From: Oceanospirillum maris DSM 6286
GTDB lineage: Bacteria > Pseudomonadota > Gammaproteobacteria > Pseudomonadales > Halomonadaceae
Assembly: GCF_000422865.1 (NCBI RefSeq)
Contig: NZ_KE383938.1
Location: 40,115 to 104,114 of the forward strand
Length of the DNA stretch: 64,000 bases
Direction: 5' to 3'
Part shown: in pieces, positions 37,113 through 45,240 of the stretch
How positions within the stretch are numbered: position 1 is the stretch's first letter
Layout: every line of letters starts with the position of its first letter
The notes under the pieces: generated by a model
Told to the model about the DNA's origin: nothing
The model's input: the letters and a program-made list of their open reading frames with translations, nothing else
Databases searched by the model: none
Made by a program: the position numbers and the translations under genes

Positions 37113-37682
37113 ATGAAAATTTCGATGGCGTATCTATCCGCCACGGTGTCAGCACTCGTGTTGGCACTCTCTACCCCTGTTATGGCCCACCTGATGGTAG
37201 CAGGCCACGGCACGCTAAATATTGTTAATAACAACGTATTTATGGTGCTGTCACTGCCCCTGTCCGCGTTTGAAGGTATTGATGATAATGCCGATGGCGA
37301 AATCGATTTGACAGAGTTCAATCGTCATCAAGCCGCTATTATCAAGTCTCTGAAGCAGCACGTTGTGCTTCGTGAACATAACCGTAAACGGCCCCTTGAA
37401 GACATTATACTTTCACCGGAAAAACCCCATGACCACCACGGCCACCATGACAGCAACGGCCATGACCATGACCAAGTGTCCGAAGTCATTGTAATGGGCC
37501 GGTTTGCCTTGGACAAAATCCGCTCGCCTCTGAGCTTTCATATTGGTCTATTTGATAAGACAAAGCCTTCCCAGTCTCTAAGTATCACCGCCTCACGGAA
37601 AGCCGAAAACCTGCGTCATGAGTTCCAGCTAACACCAGAGCAACCAACAGGCCTACTGTTTCCGCCAAAGAACAGCCATTGA
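37113..37682 (+). CDS. Secreted His-rich protein with one EF-hand
   Basis: A 189-residue protein with a signal peptide cut near VMAHL. A textbook EF-hand loop lies at residues 57-68 (Asp57, Asn59, Asp61, Gly62, Ile64, Glu68). A His/Asp-rich stretch at 106-119 has seven His. I do not recognise the rest. It starts 26 bases after the YHYH lipoprotein gene. Calcium by the EF-hand and a transition metal by the His stretch are reasonable guesses. The His at the mature N-terminus (Ala25/His26) could also bind copper. Confidence 0.78.
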   Translation: MKISMAYLSATVSALVLALSTPVMAHLMVAGHGTLNIVNNNVFMVLSLPLSAFEGIDDNADGEIDLTEFNRHQAAIIKSLKQHVVLREHNRKRPLEDIILSPEKPHDHHGHHDSNGHDHDQVSEVIVMGRFALDKIRSPLSFHIGLFDKTKPSQSLSITASRKAENLRHEFQLTPEQPTGLLFPPKNSH

Positions 37683-37730
37683 GTTAAAGGCTGGGTCGAT
37701 GACTCATGCGTCACAACTATAAGACCTGAT

Positions 37731-37783
37731 TATAGAAAATATACGGTTCATATATTGTACTTATCATTCCAACCTCGTTAAGT
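37731..37783 (+). promoter_or_regulatory. LysR-type box and promoter of gcdH
   Basis: TATAGAAAATATA (T-N11-A, one arm imperfect) is followed by ATATAT, -35-like TTGTAC (37756-37761) and -10-like TTAAGT (37778-37783). It aligns without gaps to the gcdG promoter at 18556. It ends 50 bases before the gcdH ATG. Confidence 0.75.
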
Positions 37784-37832
37784 TCAGAAACAACCAATAA
37801 TTCTAATAGCCAAAAGTCAGTCAGAGGTGAAC

Positions 37833-39011
37833 ATGAGTCAACGTGCCGCATTCAATTGGGAAGATCCCTTCAATTTAGACCAGCAACTTACTGAAGAAGA
37901 GCGCATGGTGCGCGATATGGCTCGTGAATACTGCCAGACGAAACTTCAGCCACGGGTTCTCCAGGCTAACCGTGAAGAGATTTTCCACCGCGAAATCATG
38001 ACCGAAATGGGTGAAATGGGTCTTCTAGGTAGCACACTTCCAGAAAAATATGGTTGTTCAGAAGTGAATCACGTTTGCTATGGGCTAGTGGCCCGTGAAG
38101 TAGAGCGCGTGGACAGCGGTTACCGTTCAGCCATGAGCGTACAATCGTCTCTTGTGATGCACCCGATCTACGCTTACGGCTCTGAAGAGCAGCGTATGAA
38201 GTTTCTGCCAAAGCTGGCGACAGGTGAATGGGTCGGTTGCTTTGGCTTGACTGAGCCGGATGTCGGTTCCGATCCTGGTGGCATGAAAACTCGCGCCGAA
38301 CGTGTTGACGGCGGCTACCGTGTTACTGGCGCTAAAATGTGGATCACCAATTCCCCTATCGCTGATGTCATGATTGTATGGGCAAAGTTGGATGGTGAGA
38401 TTCACGGCTTTATTCTTGAGCGCGGTATGGAAGGTTTAACCACGCCTAAAATTGAAGGTAAATTCTCTCTGCGGGCATCTGTTACCGGTGAGATCGTAAT
38501 GGATAATGTATTTGTTCCAGAAGAGAACTTGCTACCGAATGTAAAAGGTTTGAAAGGCCCATTTGGCTGCTTGAACAAAGCCCGCTTTGGTATTGCTTGG
38601 GGTGCTTTGGGTGCCGCTGAATTCTGCTGGCACGCATCTCGCCAGTACTCGCTTGACCGTATTCAGTTTAACCGCCCGCTAGCGGCAACTCAGCTGGTAC
38701 AGAAAAAACTGGCTGATATGCAAACAGAGATCACTCTTGCACTACAGGGTTGTTTACAAGCGGGTCGCTTGATGGACGAAGGTAACTGTCCTGTTGAGCT
38801 GATTTCGCTGATTAAACGTAACTCTTGCGGTAAATCACTGGATATTGCGCGGGTTTCTCGCGATATGCATGGCGGCAACGGTATCTCTGATGAGTTCCAT
38901 GTGATTCGTCATACGATGAATCTTGAAGCGGTAAACACTTACGAAGGTACTCATGATATTCATGCGTTAATTCTAGGCCGCGCCCAGACAGGCATCCAAG
39001 CCTTTGGGTAA
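37833..39011 (+). CDS. gcdH: Glutaryl-CoA dehydrogenase
   Basis: A 392-residue acyl-CoA dehydrogenase that oxidises and decarboxylates glutaryl-CoA to crotonyl-CoA, passing electrons to ETF. The FAD-binding signature [18 protein letters not shown] and the GcdH-type [18 protein letters not shown] are present; the catalytic Glu is in [17 protein letters not shown] (about residue 371). AGAGG lies five bases before ATG 37833. It is monocistronic with its own LysR-type promoter. In Pseudomonas it adjoins the CoA-transferase and the LysR gene; here they are about 18 kb away. Confidence 0.96.
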   Translation: MSQRAAFNWEDPFNLDQQLTEEERMVRDMAREYCQTKLQPRVLQANREEIFHREIMTEMGEMGLLGSTLPEKYGCSEVNHVCYGLVAREVERVDSGYRSAMSVQSSLVMHPIYAYGSEEQRMKFLPKLATGEWVGCFGLTEPDVGSDPGGMKTRAERVDGGYRVTGAKMWITNSPIADVMIVWAKLDGEIHGFILERGMEGLTTPKIEGKFSLRASVTGEIVMDNVFVPEENLLPNVKGLKGPFGCLNKARFGIAWGALGAAEFCWHASRQYSLDRIQFNRPLAATQLVQKKLADMQTEITLALQGCLQAGRLMDEGNCPVELISLIKRNSCGKSLDIARVSRDMHGGNGISDEFHVIRHTMNLEAVNTYEGTHDIHALILGRAQTGIQAFG

Positions 39012-39131
39012 AGTGGCAACACTCCCTGTGCTATACGGTTAATAATAACGGATGGTGTTCGGTCGTCGTCATCATCCGCATCAAGAGGTCGTTACCATCC
39101 AACGCTGATTGATTGGATTAACTGTACTTTT

Positions 39132-39155
39132 AGCCTGCCCTGTGCAGGCTTTTTT
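39132..39155 (+). terminator. Terminator after gcdH
   Basis: AGCCTGC pairs with GCAGGCT over a five-base loop, followed by TTTTTG. It lies 121 bases after the gcdH stop; a weaker GGATGGT/ACCATCC repeat lies in between (39050-39100). Confidence 0.88.
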
Positions 39156-39349
39156 GTGCCCTTTTATTCACCATAAATACTCTAAATTATATTCCTAAAT
39201 AGCTTATATGAAACAATATATCGATGTTTATCTGCAAAAATCTGACATATTGCTACAATAGCTCATTAATACGACAATAAAAATACTAAAAAACAATAGA
39301 TAAATACAATATAAAAAATAATAATTATAAAACAAGGAAATAAAAAAAT
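39156..39349. other. AT-rich leader before the carbonic-anhydrase lipoprotein
   Basis: Almost pure A/T from 39180 to 39349. It holds the promoter and the ribosome site AAGGAAA before ATG 39350. Base composition differs sharply from neighbouring intergenic DNA. Confidence 0.5.
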
Positions 39350-40219
39350 ATGAGCAATATCAAACTAGCAGTAGCGATTATTTCTATTATGTCAGTAACG
39401 GCCTGCGCCTCCCATCACTCTGATGAGAAGCATCAGTTAAAAGACGTTTCAGATAATATCTTATTAGATCAACGAGCGGCTCTTGCTCTTAATACTAAAA
39501 ACAAAGGCTTTGGCCCACAATCCCCACGGGATATAGATTCAAAAGAAGGCAAGAACACCCGCACCTTTAATGCGACGGTAGACTATACGGAAATGAATCT
39601 TTGTAATATTCATTTCCATAAAAATGCTGAGCATAAAGGTGGTGAATTCACGACATTCGCAGGCAATGGTGATGGACACGGTTACGGCAGTGGATATAAA
39701 TATTCAGGTCAATTGAATACAAAAGAATTGACACCTGTAGATGGTAATATATGCCCGAGCAAACATGGTGGCCTTTCTTCAGGAGATACCATTGAAGTTC
39801 ACTATGTTCACTCAACAGCAAAAGTTAGCCCAGGTCCTACGTTGGGAGCCTGTTTAAGCCCTTCAATTCAAAATCCTGCATTGCGTGTTGAAACACAAGT
39901 CTTTGTATTAGTAAACGACAAAAGCGCCTTGGATTTTAACGACTTATTAAAACATGGAATGAAAGATGGTTTATCCCAAGCACTCAATATTCCAAGCGAT
40001 ACAGGAAAGCCAATTCAATACTCAGGCTCTACTACTGGGCCAAGCTATAACGAAAAAGGTTCGCCATTTCAGGTTTCTTGGAGCGTAAGACCCAAAGTGG
40101 CAAAAGTGAATGCCAGTTCAGTTGGAGAATGGTGTAAAGGAAACACTTTCGATGAAGACCATGCTCATGGTGTTAGGAACTTAGTTATAAACCCAGAACT
40201 GTTATCTAACATGCGATAA
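39350..40219 (+). CDS. Delta-class carbonic-anhydrase-like lipoprotein
   Basis: A 289-residue exported lipoprotein with lipobox VTAC (Cys19). The body resembles the bacterial delta-class carbonic anhydrase-like family: GFGPQSPRDID followed by MNLCNIHFHKNAEHKGGEF gives candidate zinc ligands His88, His90 and His95, similar to the HxH...H pattern of carbonic anhydrases. The end has SVGEWCKGNTFDEDHAHGVRNLV. Location on the cell surface or periplasmic face suggests CO2/bicarbonate conversion outside the cytoplasm. It is transcribed alone and its AT-rich leader hints at acquisition. Confidence 0.78.
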   Translation: MSNIKLAVAIISIMSVTACASHHSDEKHQLKDVSDNILLDQRAALALNTKNKGFGPQSPRDIDSKEGKNTRTFNATVDYTEMNLCNIHFHKNAEHKGGEFTTFAGNGDGHGYGSGYKYSGQLNTKELTPVDGNICPSKHGGLSSGDTIEVHYVHSTAKVSPGPTLGACLSPSIQNPALRVETQVFVLVNDKSALDFNDLLKHGMKDGLSQALNIPSDTGKPIQYSGSTTGPSYNEKGSPFQVSWSVRPKVAKVNASSVGEWCKGNTFDEDHAHGVRNLVINPELLSNMR

Positions 40220-40260
40220 AAAACTGTAGCTTGTACTACCTACGATAGCGTATTGAGAAA

Positions 40261-40289
40261 ACACCAACGGTTAAATGTTGGTGTTTTTA
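40261..40289. terminator. Terminator after the carbonic-anhydrase-like gene
   Basis: ACACCAAC pairs with GTTGGTGT over eight bases, followed by TTTTATT. An A-run precedes, so it may serve the converging HAD gene as well. Confidence 0.85.
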
Positions 40290-40327
40290 TTGTGCGGGTC
40301 TCTACGACCAAACCGGTATCAAATAGA

Positions 40328-40981
40328 CTAGCGAAAGCTAATAACCGGCCAGCCTTTCTCGGCCGCTTCCTTTTGTAAAGCTTCGTCGGGGTCTACCGCA
40401 ACAGGCTTGCCCACTAATCGTAGCAATGGCAAATCATTATGAGAGTCGCTGTAGAACCACGTATCAACTAAATCAAAGTCTTTATCTTCTAGCCAGTTAT
40501 TCAGACGAATTACTTTACCTTCTTTGAAGCTAGGAATACCCGCAACTTTTCCCGTGTAACGGCCATCAAGAATCTCAGGTTCTATTGCGATCAATTCATG
40601 GACACCTAGGCGCTCCGCAATCGGTTCTGTAATAAAGCGATTGGTGGCGGTAATAATCAGAATAAAATCGCCTTGTTCTTTATGCCAAGCCAGTTTTTCA
40701 AAAGCTTTATCCAATAAAACCGGTTCAATTTTTTCTTGCATAAACTGCTGATGCCACTGATTCAGCTGTTCCGGTTCATGTTGAGAAAGAGGGGCTAAGG
40801 AGAAATTTAAATATTCCAGAATATCCATAGTGCCATTCTGGTACTGCTCAAAAAAACGATCATTCGCGTCTTTATAAACCTGAGCATCAACGATGCCTTG
40901 CTCCGTCAGAAACTCGCCCCAGGCATGATCACTGTCTCCGGCGATAAGGGTATTGTCTAAATCAAAAATAGCCAGATTCAC
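40328..40981 (-). CDS. HAD-IB family phosphatase (SerB-like)
   Basis: A 217-residue phosphatase. Motif I is LAIFDLDNTLIAGDSDHAWG, the Thr/Ser motif is FILIITATNRFITEPIA, and motif III/IV is TWFYSDSHNDLPLLRL. It belongs to the HAD-IB hydrolase group related to phosphoserine phosphatase and to putative histidinol-phosphate phosphatases. I chose GTG 40981 because GGAG lies eight bases upstream and the family starts here; longer versions run into the rppH promoter. Divergent from rppH, as in other Pseudomonas-like genomes. Confidence 0.88.
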   Translation of the reverse strand: MNLAIFDLDNTLIAGDSDHAWGEFLTEQGIVDAQVYKDANDRFFEQYQNGTMDILEYLNFSLAPLSQHEPEQLNQWHQQFMQEKIEPVLLDKAFEKLAWHKEQGDFILIITATNRFITEPIAERLGVHELIAIEPEILDGRYTGKVAGIPSFKEGKVIRLNNWLEDKDFDLVDTWFYSDSHNDLPLLRLVGKPVAVDPDEALQKEAAEKGWPVISFR

Positions 40982-41159
40982 GATCTGTTCTCCATATATT
41001 TTAACGAGCTTTCGATTATCCCAGAGCGCCATCTCTTGTAAAGGATTGATATCCCTTGTAAGAATTCTTGTAGAACAACATAAAGCTTCTCTTTGTCTGA
41101 TTGATGAACTCGCATGCTTTGTGAAACAATAGACCCAATATAAATACAAGGTGATCTGC

Positions 41160-41684
41160 GTGATTGATGCTGATGGTTACCGGCCCAATGTCGGTATAAT
41201 CTTGACAAACCAGTACGGGCAGCTGCTTTGGGCACGCCGCGTGGGTCAAGACGCCTGGCAGTTTCCGCAAGGCGGCATTAAAGAATACGAAACCCCAGAG
41301 CAGGCCCTGTACCGTGAGTTAAAAGAAGAAATTGGCTTAAATGCCGATGATGTTGATGTACTCGGCTGCACCCGAGGTTGGCTACGCTACCGCCTACCGA
41401 GGAAAATGATTCGCCGCCACAGTAAGCCGTTGTGTGTTGGCCAAAAACAAAAGTGGTTTTTGTTGCAGCTTCGCTGTGGTGAGAACAGCATCTGTGTGGA
41501 TCACACCCCCTCGCCTGAGTTTGATCAGTGGCGCTGGGTGAGTTATTGGTATCCACTAGGGCAAGTTGTATCGTTTAAACGCGAGGTTTATCGCCGTGCC
41601 CTAAAAGAGCTTTCCCATCGTTATAGCCGGAATTTATTTCAGCCATTTTTATTACCAAACCGACCTGATAACGATTCACTCTGA
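41160..41684 (+). CDS. rppH: RNA pyrophosphohydrolase
   Basis: A 174-residue Nudix enzyme that removes pyrophosphate from 5' triphosphate RNA and starts RNase E decay. The start is GTG 41160 (product [13 protein letters not shown]), matching the E. coli N-terminus MIDDDGYRPNV; AAGG lies eight bases upstream. GTG 41151 would add three residues. The Nudix box is [23 protein letters not shown] and the RNA-binding KQKWFLLQL segment is present. ptsP follows 116 bases downstream, as in many gammaproteobacteria. Confidence 0.96.
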   Translation: MIDADGYRPNVGIILTNQYGQLLWARRVGQDAWQFPQGGIKEYETPEQALYRELKEEIGLNADDVDVLGCTRGWLRYRLPRKMIRRHSKPLCVGQKQKWFLLQLRCGENSICVDHTPSPEFDQWRWVSYWYPLGQVVSFKREVYRRALKELSHRYSRNLFQPFLLPNRPDNDSL

Positions 41685-41800
41685 TGATTCATCCGTACGG
41701 TGGCAATGAACTTTTTGATAGTGCACGCTGTATAGACCGCTGTTCTCAGCGCTAACAGTTATTAGATACTTAACAACCCCAAACGACCTAGAGGGTTACT

Positions 41801-44086
41801 ATGCTCAAGACCTTGCAGCGTATTGTTCAGGAAGTGAACTCAGCCAGAACATTGGATGAGACACTTTCTATTATTGTGCGCCGGGTTCGTCGAGCGATGA
41901 AGACCGATGTGTGTTCAGTGTATCTACTGGATGACAATCGTCAGCGCTATATTTTGATGGACAGCATGGGCTTGAAGAAAGAGTCCATTAAGCAAGTTTC
42001 CCTCGAAGCTGATCAAGGTTTGGTTGGCTATGTCGGCATGCGCGAAGAGCCCGTCAATTTAGACGATGCGACCCAGCATCCCAACTATGTTTATTTAGCT
42101 GAAACCGGTGAAGAGCGCTTTCATAGCTTCCTTGGCGTACCTATTATTTATCAGCGCCGTATCCTTGGCGTTATTGTTGTTCAACAACAGGAAAAGCGCC
42201 GCTTTGATGAAGGTGAAGAAGCCTTCTTAGTGACCGTATCGGCTCAACTTGCCGGTCTATTAGCCCACTCTTTGGCGACCGGCTCCTCTAGTCTTTCAGG
42301 CCCCACACAGAACAGCATCCACGGTAGCTGCTTTAAAGGCGTTGCAGGCACCTCCGGCATAGCCATAGGCGCGGCGGTCGTTATTTTACCTGTTGCGAAC
42401 TTGGATACCGTGCCAGATCGCTTACCAGAAAATATTGATGCTGAGATAGAACAGTTTCGGGAAGCTCTTAGCTCCGTTCGTAATGATATCCATGAAGTTA
42501 ACCGTCGCTTAGCCCAACGCCTAAGCGAGGAAGAGCGCGCGCTCTTTGAAGCCTATCAACGGATGCTAGACGACAGCGCCCTAGGCCAAGAAGTAATCAA
42601 TAAAATTCGAGAAGGAAACTGGGCTCAAGGAGCCCTGTGCCAAGTTGTAACTCGTCACGCACGCTTCTTTGAACTCTCCCAAGATGATTACCTAAAAGAA
42701 CGGGCGACCGATATTCGTGACCTAGGCCGCCGTGTTTTGGCCTATCTGCAAAAAGTAGATCAAGACGAGATTGAATATCCTGAGAGGGCTATCCTTGTTA
42801 GCGAAGAAGTCACGCCGTCTATGCTTGGCGAAATTCCTAAAGAGCATCTTGCGGGCTTAGTATCAGTGCAGGGGTCTAATAACTCTCATGTGGCGATTCT
42901 CGCCCGAGCAATGGGCGTACCTGCTGTAATGGGCACCGTTGATCTACCTCTGGGCCTACTCAATGGCCAATTACTGATCGTGGATGGATATCAGGGCGTG
43001 GTCTTCAATAATCCTAGTGACGAGCTTCAGATTCAATACAACAATCTGATGCGAGCTGAACACAAGCTGCAGAAAGGCCTAGAAAATATCACAGGCCTGC
43101 CCTGTATCACTCTGGATGGACATAAGCTTCCTTTGCTTGTTAATACTGGACTAGCACAGGATATTACCCACTCGTTAAACTACGGCGCAGAAGGGGTGGG
43201 CCTCTTTCGTACAGAAGTGCCTTTTATGGTAAGCGAGCGCTTTCCTTCGGAAAGTGAACAACAGGCGGTCTATCGAGAGCAGCTTGAAGCGTTTCATCCC
43301 CAGCCGGTGACTATGCGTACCTTGGATATTGGTGGTGATAAATCACTGCCCTACTTCCCAATCAATGAAGCCAATCCATTTCTTGGCTGGCGCGGCATTC
43401 GTGTCACTCTGGATCACCCAGAAGTCTTTCTGGTTCAAGTTCGCGCCATGTTAAGGGCAAGTGAAGGCTTGGACAACCTTCAAATTATGTTGCCGATGAT
43501 CTCTAACGTTACGGAGATTACAGAGTCTATTACCTTTATTGATCGTGCCTATAAAGAACTGTGCGAAGAAGGTTTAGATCTTAAACGTCCCAGTATTGGC
43601 GTTATGATCGAAGTACCAAGTACCATTTATCAGGTGGCACAAATTGCACGTTACGTGGATTTTCTTTCGGTAGGCAGTAATGATCTTACCCAATATCTTC
43701 TAGCGGTTGATCGTAATAATCCACGAGTGGCGGGACTTTATAGCAGCTTTCACCCAGCCGTATTAAGCGCCCTTAATACCATTGCAGTCATCTGCCAAGA
43801 ACATCATTGCAATCTTAGCCTTTGCGGTGAGCTTGCGGGAGACCCTAGAGGCGCTATCCTACTGATGGCGATGGGCTATGACGCGCTCTCGATGAATGCC
43901 GTCAACCTACCGAGAGTTAAATCCGCTATTCGCCAAGTCCGCAAAGAAGATGCTGTACGACTGCTGGGTACGGTGCTAACGCTTGAAACCTCAGAACAGG
44001 TTACAGCTCAATTATCTGAAATGATGGAGCGGTTGGGATTAGGCCCGCTACTTCAGCCTTCATTACTGGGCGGTCGAAAACCCTAA
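41801..44086 (+). CDS. ptsP: PEP-protein phosphotransferase of the nitrogen PTS (EI-Ntr)
   Basis: A 761-residue enzyme that phosphorylates NPr from PEP. An N-terminal GAF domain (about 18-150) senses glutamine and 2-oxoglutarate in relatives, followed by the EI N-domain (about 175-310), the phosphohistidine loop GSNNSHVAILARAMGVPAVMG and the PEP-binding TIM barrel (GVGLFRTEVPFM, TLDIGGDKSLPYF, SVGSNDLTQYLLAVDRNN, SLCGELAGDP). All catalytic motifs are intact. GAGGG precedes the ATG. Its response to nitrogen status is relevant to the amino acid and glutarate genes nearby. Confidence 0.96.
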   Translation: MLKTLQRIVQEVNSARTLDETLSIIVRRVRRAMKTDVCSVYLLDDNRQRYILMDSMGLKKESIKQVSLEADQGLVGYVGMREEPVNLDDATQHPNYVYLAETGEERFHSFLGVPIIYQRRILGVIVVQQQEKRRFDEGEEAFLVTVSAQLAGLLAHSLATGSSSLSGPTQNSIHGSCFKGVAGTSGIAIGAAVVILPVANLDTVPDRLPENIDAEIEQFREALSSVRNDIHEVNRRLAQRLSEEERALFEAYQRMLDDSALGQEVINKIREGNWAQGALCQVVTRHARFFELSQDDYLKERATDIRDLGRRVLAYLQKVDQDEIEYPERAILVSEEVTPSMLGEIPKEHLAGLVSVQGSNNSHVAILARAMGVPAVMGTVDLPLGLLNGQLLIVDGYQGVVFNNPSDELQIQYNNLMRAEHKLQKGLENITGLPCITLDGHKLPLLVNTGLAQDITHSLNYGAEGVGLFRTEVPFMVSERFPSESEQQAVYREQLEAFHPQPVTMRTLDIGGDKSLPYFPINEANPFLGWRGIRVTLDHPEVFLVQVRAMLRASEGLDNLQIMLPMISNVTEITESITFIDRAYKELCEEGLDLKRPSIGVMIEVPSTIYQVAQIARYVDFLSVGSNDLTQYLLAVDRNNPRVAGLYSSFHPAVLSALNTIAVICQEHHCNLSLCGELAGDPRGAILLMAMGYDALSMNAVNLPRVKSAIRQVRKEDAVRLLGTVLTLETSEQVTAQLSEMMERLGLGPLLQPSLLGGRKP

Positions 44087-44114
44087 AACGCTGAGAGATC
44101 AAAAATGGCGTCAA

Positions 44115-44146
44115 TATGCGGAATAACGCCTTAAAGGATGACCTAC
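44115..44146 (+). repeat. Left direct repeat flanking the Rpn gene
   Basis: 32 bases containing GGAATAACGCCTTAAAGG. It matches 45169-45200 at 28 of 32 positions in the same orientation. It lies 20 bases before the Rpn stop codon and 28 bases after ptsP. Confidence 0.8.
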
Positions 44147-44166
44147 GTTAACTCTATTTTCCAAAA

Positions 44167-45084
44167 TCAGTCCCTGAAGAGTTCCTCCAAACAGGTCGCT
44201 GTAAAGATCTGATCCGCCCAAGCTTCCAGTTGAATACTGTCTGCCGCATTCAACTTATTCTGTACCCACGCAGGGAATTGATTAAAACGTTTTGCAATCA
44301 AACGTTTCAGAAGCTTTGCCTCTCCTTTAACTTCACCTCTTGCTTCACCTCTTGCTTCACCCCGTACTTCAGCTTCTTTCAGTAACGTGGCTTCATCCCG
44401 CTGGGCCCGTTCACGTACAAAGGCTAATCGACGGGCTTCTTCATCACCACTCAATTGGCGGATGTAGCCTTGCACTTCTTTTACCGCTTCATGGTGAATA
44501 GTGGCCATACGTGTGTCCTCTTGCCAATGTTCAAAAAGGGTGATCCAATCCCTTAGATTTCGATCACCGAGACCTAAACGATCCGCTTTTTTCATCTCGA
44601 TCAGATTAAGCTGTAAGGTGTCTCCCAGCTTAACATCCGGTTGTTGCCCATCTCGCATTTCAAAACGCCATAGGGCCTGTTGCTTTTGCTCTAGGGTGGT
44701 GCTGTACAAATCAAAGTCTAACAGGTGAATACCGATCACGGCGTTCAGTTCGGCGTAGTCTTCCCCTGCGGACAGTTGATCGGTCAACATTTTTGCCAGA
44801 TAAAACGCGCTGCGTTTCCCCCAATCGTTATACCGGCGTACCTGCATCTCAATATTATAGCGGCTGCCGTGGGCATCCTGCGCTAACACGTCCAGTATAA
44901 TACTTTTGCCGGACATCTCCTCCGGTGTGATGGTGGGGTTAAGGATTTCGACCTTCGTAATCGCAGGAAGATCCGAACGCACATCATTAATCAGGTGTAC
45001 TAGTGCGTCGGGGTGTTCGGTAAACAGGCGCTTAAAAACATAATCGTTCTTAGGATCCAGTAGCGGTAACGCGTGGTCAGTCAT
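44167..45084 (-). CDS. Rpn-family nuclease (PD-(D/E)XK, putative transposase class)
   Basis: A 305-residue protein of the recombination-promoting nuclease (Rpn/YhgA-like) family. The N-terminal opening LLDPKNDYVFKRLFTEHPDALVHLIND is diagnostic. The nuclease core has IILDVLAQDAHGSRYNIEMQV (Asp and Glu-x-Gln). Near residue 245 the sequence GEARGEARGEVKGEAK is a short repeat, encoded by tandem DNA repeats. ATG 45084 has GGAG upstream. It sits inside an otherwise conserved housekeeping block and is flanked by direct repeats, signs of insertion. Confidence 0.9.
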   Translation of the reverse strand: MTDHALPLLDPKNDYVFKRLFTEHPDALVHLINDVRSDLPAITKVEILNPTITPEEMSGKSIILDVLAQDAHGSRYNIEMQVRRYNDWGKRSAFYLAKMLTDQLSAGEDYAELNAVIGIHLLDFDLYSTTLEQKQQALWRFEMRDGQQPDVKLGDTLQLNLIEMKKADRLGLGDRNLRDWITLFEHWQEDTRMATIHHEAVKEVQGYIRQLSGDEEARRLAFVRERAQRDEATLLKEAEVRGEARGEARGEVKGEAKLLKRLIAKRFNQFPAWVQNKLNAADSIQLEAWADQIFTATCLEELFRD

Positions 45085-45168
45085 GGGGCACTCCATTCAA
45101 GATCAATAGGCAATAGCAACGTCCTAAAAGCTTTAACGAGCAGAGTCGTGCAGTTATTAGCCCTAGAG

Positions 45169-45200
45169 TATGTGGAATAACGCCTTAAAGGGCGATCTAC
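45169..45200 (+). repeat. Right direct repeat flanking the Rpn gene
   Basis: The second copy of the 32-base element, 85 bases upstream of the Rpn start codon. The distance between copies is 1,054 bases. Confidence 0.8.
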
Positions 45201-45240
45201 ATCACTTTAGCCTGATATTGCACCGTGGGAGTCAAGAGCT

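Noticed and set aside
39050..39100. GGATGGT/ACCATCC inverted repeat after gcdH as a terminator
   Set aside because: The arms are short with a 37-base loop and no T-run; the proper terminator is at 39132.
40982..41149. Long N-terminal extension of the HAD phosphatase to 41149
   Set aside because: The added residues run through the rppH promoter and do not match the HAD family; the GTG at 40981 has a ribosome site and gives the usual start.
44330..44380. Repeated CTTCACCTCTTGC units that could look like a small repeat array
   Set aside because: They are in-frame codon repeats (GEAR) of the Rpn protein, without spacers of CRISPR type.
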